A DNA stretch of 12,249 nucleotides, taken from positions 1-12,249 of the forward strand of contig UQNB01000058.1 of assembly GCA_900542235.1 (NCBI GenBank), given 5' to 3'. Below the pieces are notes generated by a model. It did not search any database. It worked only from the letters and a program-made list of their open reading frames with translations, and was not told the origin of the DNA. Of the stretch, positions 1-6,030 are shown one piece after another. The translations under genes were made by a program, and so were the position numbers. Each line of letters begins with the position of its first letter. Within the stretch, counting starts at the first letter, position 1. This DNA comes from an uncultured Collinsella sp. GTDB lineage: Bacteria; Actinomycetota; Coriobacteriia; Coriobacteriales; Coriobacteriaceae.

Positions 1-33
1 AGGCCCCGCCGCACGTAGTGCGCAGCGGGGCCT
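1..33 (-). terminator. GC-rich stem-loop downstream of fucO, possible terminator
   Basis: A 9-bp stem is formed by AGGCCCCGC (1-9) and GCGGGGCCT (25-33), with a smaller GCAC/GTGC stem (11-14/18-21) inside. It lies about 55 bp past the fucO stop, in the right place for an intrinsic terminator on the minus strand. The expected U-tract would fall outside the window, so the call cannot be completed. It could also be the terminator of a gene to the left. Confidence 0.35.
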
Positions 34-87
34 CCGACATGTCCGAGGACGATTCTGGGGCTAACGGGCGGGGCCCGCCGAACCAGG

Positions 88-1254
88 TTAAGCAGCCGGG
101 CAGATCTTCTTGAAGAGCTCGATGACGTCGTCGAGCGTTGCCTCGCGCGGGTTACCCGGGAAGCAGGCGTCAGCCATGGCGTCCTTGGCCAGGACCTCGA
201 TCTCGTCAGCCTTCATGGCCTCGCAGACGTGCGGGATGTTCACGTCGGCAGAGAGCTGCTTGACGGCGGCGATGGCGGCGTCGGCGGCCTCGTCGGTGCT
301 CATGCCCGTGGTGTCAACGCCCATGGCGACGGCAACCTTGGCCAGACGCTCGGCGCAAACCGGCTTGTTGAACTCCATGGCGATCGGCAGCAGCATGGCG
401 CAAGCGACGCCGTGCGGGGTGTCGTAGTGAGCGGACAGGGTGTGAGCCATGGCGTGGTCGATGCCCAGGCCGACATTGGAGAAGCCCATGCCGGCGACAT
501 ACTGGCCAAGAGCCATGCCCTCGCGGCCGGAGCCGGGCTGGCCGGACTTGGCCTCGGCGACGGAGTCGCGCAGGTTCTCGCTGATCAGCTTAATAGCCTC
601 AAAGTGGAACATGTCGGAGAGCTCCCAAGCGCCCTTGGTGGTGTAGCCCTCGATGGCGTGGGTTAGAGCGTCCATGCCGGTGGAGGCGGTCAGGCCGGCG
701 GGCATGGAAGCCATCATGTCGGGGTCGACGACGGCGACCTCAGGGGCGTCGTTGGTGTCGACGCACACGAACTTGCGGACCTTCTCGGGGTCGGTGATGA
801 CGTAGTTGATGGTCACCTCAGCAGCGGTACCGGCGGTCGTCGGCACGGCGATAGTGAACACGGCATGGTTCTTGGTGGGAGCAACGCCCTCGAGGCTGCG
901 GACATCGGCGAACTCAGGGTTGTTGATGATGATGCCGATGGCCTTGGCGGTGTCCATGGAAGAGCCGCCACCGATGGTCACGATAGCGTCAGCCTCGGCG
1001 GCCTTGAAGGCCTCGACGCCGTCCTTGACGTTCTGGATAGTGGGGTTGGGCTTAATCTCGGAGTAGAGGCTCCAAGCGATGCCGGCGGCGTCGAGCTCGT
1101 CGGTCACCTTGGCGGTAACGCCAAACTTGACCAGGTCGGGATCGGAGCAGACGAAGATCTTCTTGTAGCCGCGACGCTGGAGCTCGCCGGGGATCTCCTT
1201 GATAGCGCCGGAACCATGATAAGAGATGGTATTGAGAACGAAACGATTAGCCAT
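88..1254 (-). CDS. fucO: Lactaldehyde reductase / iron-dependent alcohol dehydrogenase (FucO)
   Basis: 388-aa group III iron-dependent alcohol dehydrogenase. It closely resembles FucO as I remember the E. coli protein, sharing MANR at the start, NNPEFADVRSLEG, TTAGTAAEVTINYVITD, ALGQYVAGMGFSNVGLG and GNPREATL. FucO reduces L-lactaldehyde to 1,2-propanediol with NADH in anaerobic fucose or rhamnose breakdown. The NAD-binding GGGSSMDTAK is at residues 95-104. The four expected metal ligands are present: D195, H199, H267 and H281. The ATG at 1254 is chosen because GGGAGG lies 7 nt upstream and the family starts here; the frame stays open 14 codons further upstream. No fucose or rhamnose pathway genes adjoin it, so the physiological substrate could be another short aldehyde or diol. 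A LacI-like operator lies about 100 bp upstream. Confidence 0.93.
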   Translation of the reverse strand: MANRFVLNTISYHGSGAIKEIPGELQRRGYKKIFVCSDPDLVKFGVTAKVTDELDAAGIAWSLYSEIKPNPTIQNVKDGVEAFKAAEADAIVTIGGGSSMDTAKAIGIIINNPEFADVRSLEGVAPTKNHAVFTIAVPTTAGTAAEVTINYVITDPEKVRKFVCVDTNDAPEVAVVDPDMMASMPAGLTASTGMDALTHAIEGYTTKGAWELSDMFHFEAIKLISENLRDSVAEAKSGQPGSGREGMALGQYVAGMGFSNVGLGIDHAMAHTLSAHYDTPHGVACAMLLPIAMEFNKPVCAERLAKVAVAMGVDTTGMSTDEAADAAIAAVKQLSADVNIPHVCEAMKADEIEVLAKDAMADACFPGNPREATLDDVIELFKKICPAA

Positions 1255-1353
1255 TGATAGCCTCCCATCGTGTGCGGGGCACCCATTACGCCCCACGCTA
1301 TGAGTCCCATCCTAACGCTTTTGAAACAAAAAACACGTGAGAACGTCAAAATT

Positions 1354-1369
1354 GTTAAAGCGTTTCAAC
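1354..1369 (-). promoter_or_regulatory. LacI/GalR-family-like operator upstream of fucO
   Basis: GTTAAAGCGTTTCAAC is a 16-bp palindrome centred on CG with two mismatched pairs. This is the usual shape of LacI/GalR/CcpA-family operators. It lies between the terminator of the DUF1275 gene and the fucO start, so fucO is the only sensible target. A TTGACG hexamer (minus strand, 1344-1349) beside it could be a -35 element, but I see no good -10. No LacI-type regulator is encoded in the window. The site could equally be a catabolite (cre-like) site. Confidence 0.5.
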
Positions 1370-1375
1370 AGAAGA

Positions 1376-1413
1376 TGAAAAATATTGCGGCAAAGGGACA
1401 ACCCCTTTGCCGC
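1376..1413 (-). terminator. Intrinsic terminator of the DUF1275 gene
   Basis: A perfect 11-bp stem, GCGGCAAAGGG (1387-1397) with CCCTTTGCCGC (1403-1413), has a 5-nt loop. On the minus strand it is followed by AATATTTTTC. It begins 7 bp past the stop of the DUF1275 gene and separates it from fucO. Confidence 0.85.
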
Positions 1414-1419
1414 ATTCGG

Positions 1420-2136
1420 TTACTTTCGACAGCCCTCTTTCCAAGCCTCGGCCGCAACCTTCCAGCGAAAACGCAAGTCGCGCTCGCGGTCGATGAACAT
1501 GATGGCAAACGCGACAAACAGCAGCACGCTCGCCACGACGATGGCGTGCAGGCCCATGCGCTCAATACACCAGTTGCCCAACACGGCGCCAAACACAAAG
1601 GTAAAGATCACGCCAAAGTACAGCAGGCCGTTTTCCAAAAAGCCGCGCTTGTGGGTGATGATGTAGTCGTCCACGTTTTGCAAGGCATTACGGAGGTTGC
1701 CGATACACATGGTCGTGGCGATGCCGTGACCGTGGATCTTGCGGAAGCTCTCGACCTGCATGCCGCAGGCAAACGAGGTGAGGCAGTTGGCGAGCAGGTT
1801 GTAACCGCCGCCCGGGATAAAGCTCACGCCCAGCAAGATAACGGCTTCAAAAAACACCGTCACCTGGCGCCAGTGAATCACACTGCCAAACCGCTCGTGA
1901 ACCAGGTCGGCAAGCATAATGCCCACGGCAAACGACACCACAGGGAAGAAGTAGCGCCCCGCAAGCGCCCAATTGCCCTCCGAGATGCTCACGCCCACGA
2001 GCAGGATGTTGCCCGTCTGCGCGTTTGCGAAAACATGGTCGCGCCCAATGTACGAATACACATCCATAAAGCCACCGGCGAGCGCCAAGATGATGCCCAG
2101 CTCAATAGACTCCGATATCTGTTTGGCACGCTGCAT
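1420..2136 (-). CDS. DUF1275 / YoaK-family membrane protein
   Basis: 238-aa integral membrane protein of the DUF1275 (YoaK) family, whose function is not known. The family signature is clear: GGFMDVYSYI at 21-30, FANAQTGN at 36-43, and a related second segment around 124-150 (CGMQVESFRK ... TTMCIGNLRN). About six hydrophobic segments are visible, at roughly 12-30, 62-80, 92-110, 112-126, 168-188 and 196-215, and the C-terminus is basic. The ATG at 2136 is preceded by AAGGAGG at a 10-nt distance. The frame is open 83 codons further upstream, but that extension has no family similarity and crosses the divergent promoter region. The gene is monocistronic, with its own terminator downstream. Family membership is confident; a transport role is only guessed from topology. 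Confidence 0.88.
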   Translation of the reverse strand: MQRAKQISESIELGIILALAGGFMDVYSYIGRDHVFANAQTGNILLVGVSISEGNWALAGRYFFPVVSFAVGIMLADLVHERFGSVIHWRQVTVFFEAVILLGVSFIPGGGYNLLANCLTSFACGMQVESFRKIHGHGIATTMCIGNLRNALQNVDDYIITHKRGFLENGLLYFGVIFTFVFGAVLGNWCIERMGLHAIVVASVLLFVAFAIMFIDRERDLRFRWKVAAEAWKEGCRK

Positions 2137-2332
2137 CGTCGTGCATCCTCCTTGTTGACGACCCTCTCGTGCGTTGGCGGAGACATAGCCGCCGTTCATA
2201 CTGTAACCCATTGACAACATGGCGTGCGCGCGAGACGACCCCTTCGACACGGGGATACACAGTCTGGAAACAAACGGCGGGCGTGGCGCCGACACCCGCA
2301 TCGACGCGCCGATCCGCCAGCTCATGTACTCC

Positions 2333-2373
2333 ACCAGTCTTTTTAGCCCCGTCCCAAAAAGACTGGTTACAAT
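2333..2373 (+). promoter_or_regulatory. Inverted repeat overlapping a candidate promoter for the small ORF and ygiQ
   Basis: ACCAGTCTTTTT (2333-2344) and AAAAAGACTGGT (2356-2367) form a perfect 12-bp inverted repeat with an 11-nt spacer. The next base starts TACAAT (2368-2373), a good -10 hexamer. No convincing -35 is seen, because that position falls inside the repeat. A start near 2380 would leave a leader of about 25 nt before the GTG at 2405. The repeat could be an operator over the promoter, or a terminator-like hairpin. No other promoter for ygiQ is evident. Confidence 0.45.
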
Positions 2374-2404
2374 TACGTGCAGCATACAAACACCGGGAGG
2401 GATC

Positions 2405-2581
2405 GTGGCAAAAAAGCCTCAGCACGCTCAGAATAACCAGCGCAGTCAGCAGGGCAAACAGGGCCAGCAGCAAAAGCGCGGCGGTAAGGCGCAGGACTCG
2501 CGCCCCGCGCATGCCCAGCTCCCCTGGCAGGGGAGCCTTTGTGGACTCCGCAATTTTTCATCAGGAGGCAGCTATGCCTGA
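2405..2581 (+). CDS. Small basic Gln/Lys-rich ORF upstream of and overlapping ygiQ
   Basis: A 58-codon ORF with a GTG start and GGGAGG 4 nt upstream, lying just after a candidate promoter. Its product starts AKKPQHAQNNQRSQQGKQGQ and is rich in Gln, Lys, Arg and Gly, so it is probably disordered and nucleic-acid binding in character. I recognise no family. Its stop overlaps the ygiQ start by 8 nt (ATGCCTGA), an arrangement that favours translational coupling. Removing one T from the T5 run at 2554-2558 would fuse it in frame to YgiQ (...NFHQEAAMPEF). It may therefore be a leader peptide, a separate small protein, or a YgiQ N-terminal extension detached by a frameshift. The composition resembles the YgiQ C-terminal tail. 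Confidence 0.45.
   Translation: MAKKPQHAQNNQRSQQGKQGQQQKRGGKAQDSRPAHAQLPWQGSLCGLRNFSSGGSYA
2518..2536 (+). promoter_or_regulatory. Stem-loop just upstream of the ygiQ start
   Basis: GCTCCCCT (2518-2525) and AGGGGAGC (2529-2536) form a perfect 8-bp stem with a GGC loop. It is followed by CTTTGTGG, which is too U-poor for a standard terminator. It lies inside the small ORF, 37 nt before the ygiQ ATG, and could modulate coupling or act as a weak attenuator. It may simply reflect GC-rich coding sequence. Confidence 0.3.
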
Positions 2582-4565
2582 ATTTTTACCGATCTCCCGT
2601 GCCGATATGACCCGGCGCGGCTGGGACCAATGCGACTTTGTCTACATTTGCGGCGACGCCTACGTGGACCACCCCAGCTTTGGCATGGCCATCATCAGCC
2701 GCGTCCTCGACGCGCACGGCTACAAAGTGGGCATCATCTGCCAGCCCGACTGGACCGATCCCGCTAGCATAACTGTGCTCGGCGAGCCGCGCCTGGGCTT
2801 TCTCGTCAGCGCCGGCAACATGGACTCCATGGTCAACCACTACTCGGTGACCAAGCATCGTCGCCACACCGATGCCTACACCCCTGGCGGTAAAGAGGGG
2901 CACCGACCCAATCGCGCCGTCACGGTCTACGGCAACCTCATCCGCCAGACGTTCAAGGACGCCCCCATCATCATCGGCGGCATCGAGGCGAGCCTGCGCC
3001 GTCTGGCACACTATGATTACTGGCAAGATAAGCTCAAGCGCTCGGTACTGCTCGACTCGGGCGCCGACATCCTCATCTACGGCATGGGCGAGCACGCGAT
3101 TGTCGAGATTGCCGACGCGCTCGACGCGGGCCTGCCCGTCGGCCAAATCACCTACATCAACGGCACCGTCTACCGCACCAACTCGCTCGACGAGGTCTAC
3201 GACTACGACCTGCTGCCCGGCTGGGACGACCTTGCCGCCGACAAGCTCAACTACGCGCGCAGCTTTAACGTGCAGCAGCAGAACATGGACCCCATCACCG
3301 GGCATCGTCTGGTAGAGCCCTACCCCAACAGCGTCTATGTGGTGCAGAACCCGCCGTCGGCGACGCTCACCACCGACGAGATGGACGAGGTGGCCGAACT
3401 CCCCTACGCACGCGATTGGCATCCCGACTACGACGCGGCGGGCGGCGTACCGGCCTTTGCCGAGATCAAATTTTCCATTAGCTCCAACCGCGGCTGTTTT
3501 GGCGAGTGCTCGTTTTGCGCCCTCACCTTCCACCAGGGTCGCGTGCTGCAGATGCGCAGCCACGACTCGATCATGCGCGAGGCCGAGCTGCTCACGCACG
3601 ATCCCGAGTTTAAGGGCTATATCAACGACGTGGGCGGACCGACGGCTAACTTTAGCCGCCCGGCCTGTGACAAGCAGCTCAAACACGGCGTATGCAAGAA
3701 CAAGCGCTGCCTGTGGCCGAGCGTGTGCAAGAACATGGTGGTCGACGAGAGCGGCTACACGCAGCTGTTGCGCGACCTGCGCCAGCTGCCGGGCGTCAAG
3801 AAGGTTTTCGTCCGCAGCGGCATCCGCTTTGACTACACTATGGCCGACGCCTCGGACGAGTTTTTGCGCGAGCTACTGGAGCACCATGTCTCGGGCCAGC
3901 TGCGTGTAGCGCCCGAGCACGTGAGCGACGCGGTGCTCTCCGTAATGGGCAAGCCGAGCCGCGCCGTCTATGACGCGTTCTGTCGTAAATTTGAACGCCT
4001 GAACCGCGAATACGGACTCAAGCAGTATGTAGTGCCGTACCTGATCTCAAGCCACCCCGGCTCGACGATGAAGGAGGCCGTGGACCTTGCCGAAGCCGTG
4101 CGCGACATGGGTTACATGCCCGAGCAGGTGCAGGACTTCTACCCCACGCCGTCCACCATGTCGACCTGCATGTACTACACCGGCGTGGACCCACGCACCA
4201 TGGAGCCGATCTATGTGGCGCGCGACCCGCACGAAAAGGCCATGCAGCGCGCGCTGATTCAGTACCGCAAACCCGAGAACTACAAGCTGGTGCGTGAGGC
4301 GCTGGAGAAAGCCGGGCGTCGTGACCTGATCGGCTACACCAAGCATTGCCTGATCCGTCCCGTGCCGCCGCGCCCGGGCGAGACGTCTGCTGGCGGTGGC
4401 CATGGCACCGGCAAGAAGGGCGGCAAGGCCCACGGTGGCGCTGGCGGCAAGGGACCCAAAGGCAGCAAGGGGCACGGCGGCATGTCGCGTGCACAGAACA
4501 CTGCCGGTCGCAACCGTGCAGCTCAGGGGCGTCAGGGCGCCAACGGAGGCGGGCGTCGCAACTAG
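2574..4565 (+). CDS. ygiQ: YgiQ family radical SAM protein (UPF0313)
   Basis: 663-aa cytoplasmic radical SAM protein of the YgiQ/UPF0313 family, which is widespread but has no established reaction. The N-terminal part (residues 17-60, WDQCDFVYICGDAYVDHPSFG and on) is the family's signature region. The [4Fe-4S]-binding CxxxCxxC is at C308, C312 and C315 in NRGCFGECSFC. A second Cys-rich stretch (PACDKQLKHGVCKNKRCLWPSVC) follows, as usual in the family, and then the C-terminal DUF3362-type segment. From about residue 600 a Gly/Lys/Arg/His-rich tail (GGGHGTGKKGGKAHGG and on) extends the protein. The ATG at 2574 is set by AGGAGG 5 nt upstream and by the family start; the open frame continues 135 codons further upstream without similarity. 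The stop overlaps that of the convergent protease gene. Confidence 0.94.
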   Translation: MPEFLPISRADMTRRGWDQCDFVYICGDAYVDHPSFGMAIISRVLDAHGYKVGIICQPDWTDPASITVLGEPRLGFLVSAGNMDSMVNHYSVTKHRRHTDAYTPGGKEGHRPNRAVTVYGNLIRQTFKDAPIIIGGIEASLRRLAHYDYWQDKLKRSVLLDSGADILIYGMGEHAIVEIADALDAGLPVGQITYINGTVYRTNSLDEVYDYDLLPGWDDLAADKLNYARSFNVQQQNMDPITGHRLVEPYPNSVYVVQNPPSATLTTDEMDEVAELPYARDWHPDYDAAGGVPAFAEIKFSISSNRGCFGECSFCALTFHQGRVLQMRSHDSIMREAELLTHDPEFKGYINDVGGPTANFSRPACDKQLKHGVCKNKRCLWPSVCKNMVVDESGYTQLLRDLRQLPGVKKVFVRSGIRFDYTMADASDEFLRELLEHHVSGQLRVAPEHVSDAVLSVMGKPSRAVYDAFCRKFERLNREYGLKQYVVPYLISSHPGSTMKEAVDLAEAVRDMGYMPEQVQDFYPTPSTMSTCMYYTGVDPRTMEPIYVARDPHEKAMQRALIQYRKPENYKLVREALEKAGRRDLIGYTKHCLIRPVPPRPGETSAGGGHGTGKKGGKAHGGAGGKGPKGSKGHGGMSRAQNTAGRNRAAQGRQGANGGGRRN

Positions 4566-5473
4566 GGCAGCGGCGCGCTCGCTGCGCCCATCCCACACGC
4601 GTGGCGCAGCGAGCGCATAGCCTCAACGAGGATGACGCCGGCGATAGCGACCGTGATTACCACGTCGAGCGGTGTGTTCACAAACCACAACAGACCCATC
4701 AGGTACGACCCGGCGTTAAAGGCAAAGTGCAGCAGGATCGTGTAGCGGAGCTTTCCGGTGGTCACGAGCACCCAGCCAAAGATGAGGCCGGCGGCACCCG
4801 CATAGCAGCCCTGCACCCAGTTCATGTGCATAAAACCGAAGATTGCCGCCTGCAGCACGATTGCCGCGGCGATACCCCGCGCGCTCGGGGCCGCCCAGGG
4901 CACTATGGCGCTGTCTTGCGCGCTCGCGCGGCGTCGGCGCTTCCAGAGCGGACGGCACTGTGGATTAAACGCACGCAGTGAGAACTCAAAAATGATACCG
5001 CGCACCAGCAACTCCTCGCAAAACGGAGCGCCGAGCACCGTGGTCAGGACGGCAAGAAGGTTGGTATCGCCCATGCCTGTTTCCTCGACGAGCTCGCTAT
5101 AGTCTGCCGCAACCTCGGGCAGCAGTGACAGCACGCCGTCGCATAGGTAGCTAATGACCACCTGCATGGATAGGCCGATCACGACAACGCATGCGATGCG
5201 CCTCCATGCAGCATTTGCTCCCCCGCCGAGCGGGCGCTCACCTTGCCGGCGCGCCATGAAGGAGCGGGGCCACAGATAGCGCCACCACAGCAGCGCCATC
5301 AAAAACGACGCCGTCTGAGCGGCAGCCTGGAACCATTGGACATCGAGGTTGTCGATCGGATAGCCCGTCAGCACCGACACGGCATCGAGAACAGAAAACA
5401 GAACCACGCTCAGGGCAATATCTGCCGCGACAACGCCAAAACAGGCAAGCGCCCACGCTATCGCATTGAGCAT
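4562..5473 (-). CDS. CPBP family intramembrane glutamic endopeptidase
   Basis: 303-aa multi-pass membrane protein of the CPBP (CAAX protease/bacteriocin-processing, formerly Abi) family. The three catalytic motifs are present: EELLVR (E153, E154, R158), FGFMH (F212, H216) and HFAFN (H249, N253). Hydrophobic segments lie at about 5-28, 46-66, 92-112, 137-150, 198-215, 222-238, 246-262 and 265-285. An Arg-rich cytoplasmic loop sits near 174-183. The ATG at 5473 has GAGGAGG 5 nt upstream. It starts 34 bp after the antitoxin-like gene and may be cotranscribed with it. No bacteriocin or prenylated-substrate gene is nearby, so the substrate is unknown. Its stop codon (4562-4564) interlocks with that of ygiQ. 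Confidence 0.88.
   Translation of the reverse strand: MLNAIAWALACFGVVAADIALSVVLFSVLDAVSVLTGYPIDNLDVQWFQAAAQTASFLMALLWWRYLWPRSFMARRQGERPLGGGANAAWRRIACVVVIGLSMQVVISYLCDGVLSLLPEVAADYSELVEETGMGDTNLLAVLTTVLGAPFCEELLVRGIIFEFSLRAFNPQCRPLWKRRRRASAQDSAIVPWAAPSARGIAAAIVLQAAIFGFMHMNWVQGCYAGAAGLIFGWVLVTTGKLRYTILLHFAFNAGSYLMGLLWFVNTPLDVVITVAIAGVILVEAMRSLRHACGMGAASAPLP
4575..4616. terminator. Perfect 14-bp inverted repeat at the ygiQ/CPBP convergence, possible bidirectional terminator
   Basis: GCGCTCGCTGCGCC (4575-4588) and GGCGCAGCGAGCGC (4603-4616) are perfect complements with a 14-nt loop. The hairpin begins 10 nt after the ygiQ stop and lies within the last codons of the protease gene (around RSLRHACGMGAASA). 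It has no U-tract on either strand. The position between two genes with interlocked stops suggests a transcription barrier or 3'-end stabiliser for ygiQ mRNA. Confidence 0.45.
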
Positions 5474-5490
5474 GCCAACCTCCTCAAAAC

Positions 5491-5512
5491 CCGGCACTTG
5501 GGGACAGTCATT
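5491..5512 (+). repeat. Dispersed short repeat, copy C (GGCACTTGGGGAC)
   Basis: The sequence CCGGCACTTGGGGACAGTCA and following bases shares GCACTTGGGGAC exactly with the copy at 10732-10753, and more loosely with 10758-10780. It starts in the gap upstream of the protease gene and runs into the last codon and stop of the antitoxin-like gene. It is a REP-like or element-end type of repeat; no transposase is present. Confidence 0.5.
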
Positions 5513-5711
5513 GTTGATGAGAATCGGGCGCAGTGCCAAAAGCCCCGCTCGGCGAGATGTCGAACGGGAAGGTGCCGCAGCGATTGAACGCGGCGATAAA
5601 CATGCGGATGGCGTTGGACGGCGTGGTGCCCACGAGCTGGGTTGCCGCCGCGAAGGCCGCCTTTTCCTCGGGCAAGACCTTCGCGACAACCGGGGTCATG
5701 TGTTCTGCCAT
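5508..5711 (-). CDS. RelB/DinJ-family antitoxin-like protein, no adjacent toxin
   Basis: 67-aa protein resembling ribbon-helix-helix antitoxins of the RelB/DinJ family. Residues 7-20 (PVVAKVLPEEKAAF) fit the N-terminal strand. Residues 28-42 (GTTPSNAIRMFIAAF) match the 'G-TPS-AIRMF' helix. GTFPFDI (46-52) matches the usual '-PF--' segment. The ATG at 5711 has AAGGAAG 4 nt upstream. In a normal locus a RelE/YafQ toxin overlaps or follows at once; here only 34 bp separate the stop from the protease gene. The protein is shorter than typical DinJ proteins (about 85-90 aa) and its last residues (SHQQ) abut the dispersed repeat, so the 3' end may have been replaced. It may still act as an autoregulator or as an antidote to a distant toxin. 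Confidence 0.72.
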   Translation of the reverse strand: MAEHMTPVVAKVLPEEKAAFAAATQLVGTTPSNAIRMFIAAFNRCGTFPFDISPSGAFGTAPDSHQQ

Positions 5712-5825
5712 GGCGCTTCCTTTTTGAAACGACGGTGGTGCGGATAGATGCGGGCCACGCGGCTGGGCGACGGGCTGTGAAGGCAACCCGATTGGCCCGC
5801 ATCCGGAGTTTGTTTCTACGGCGTT

Positions 5826-5854
5826 GGTATTACTTAGTATTCTTAAGTATTACC
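5826..5854 (-). promoter_or_regulatory. 29-bp imperfect palindrome upstream of the antitoxin-like gene
   Basis: The stretch reads GGTATTACTTA ... TAAGTATTACC. Its outer 11-nt arms pair except for one position, around an AT-rich 7-nt centre that is only partly symmetric. It lies 115 bp upstream of the antitoxin start, in a spacer much richer in A+T than its surroundings. RelB/DinJ proteins bind such dyads to repress their own operon, so this is the natural candidate autoregulatory operator. The binding partner is inferred only. Confidence 0.45.
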
Positions 5855-5889
5855 CCGCAGATAGAATACCACATCTGCTCCACTCCAAA

Positions 5890-5903
5890 GGTAGATTTCT
5901 ACC
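5890..5903 (-). promoter_or_regulatory. Perfect GGTAGA-TT-TCTACC palindrome
   Basis: Six-bp arms are separated by TT, within a wider CCAA...TTGG setting (5885-5910). It lies 36 bp beyond the 29-bp dyad, between the antitoxin gene and the terminator of the PTS operon. A second operator for the antitoxin promoter or a site for another regulator is possible; I cannot assign it. Confidence 0.35.
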
Positions 5904-5944
5904 AAGTTGGTGCATATGAACCTGTCGCCCTTCTCACCAAACGG

Positions 5945-5982
5945 CAATGCCCCGTCCACGCAAATACGTGAACGGGGCATTG
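5945..5982 (-). terminator. Terminator hairpin of the alpha-glucoside PTS operon
   Basis: CAATGCCCCGT (5945-5955) and ACGGGGCATTG (5972-5982) form a perfect 11-bp stem, with a further ACG/CGT pairing in the loop. It sits 48 bp beyond the stop of the 6-phospho-glucosidase gene. The following minus-strand bases (CCGTTTGG) make only a weak U-tract. It may work in either direction. Confidence 0.65.
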
Positions 5983-6030
5983 TTCAAATTGTGCCGTCAG
6001 TGACTCTTTTGCGCCAGCGGCCTTCTAGCT

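Noticed and set aside
31..48. Near-palindrome CCTCCGACATGTCCGAGG next to the left-edge hairpin
   Set aside because: It has one mismatched pair and no nearby gene start to give it meaning. It could be chance in GC-rich sequence or part of a feature outside the window.
2169..2573. 135-codon upstream extension of YgiQ in its own frame
   Set aside because: It reads through the promoter and repeat region, has no family similarity and no ribosome site. AGGAGG before 2574 sets the start.
2586..3686. 366-codon minus-strand open frame
   Set aside because: It is antisense to the conserved N-terminal half of YgiQ. Its Val/Ala/Gly/Asp-rich translation is typical of a shadow frame.
5474..5507. A hidden RelE/YafQ toxin gene or remnant next to the antitoxin
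   Set aside because: Only 34 bp separate the two genes, and the upstream side (5712-5944) has no ORF of suitable size with a ribosome site.
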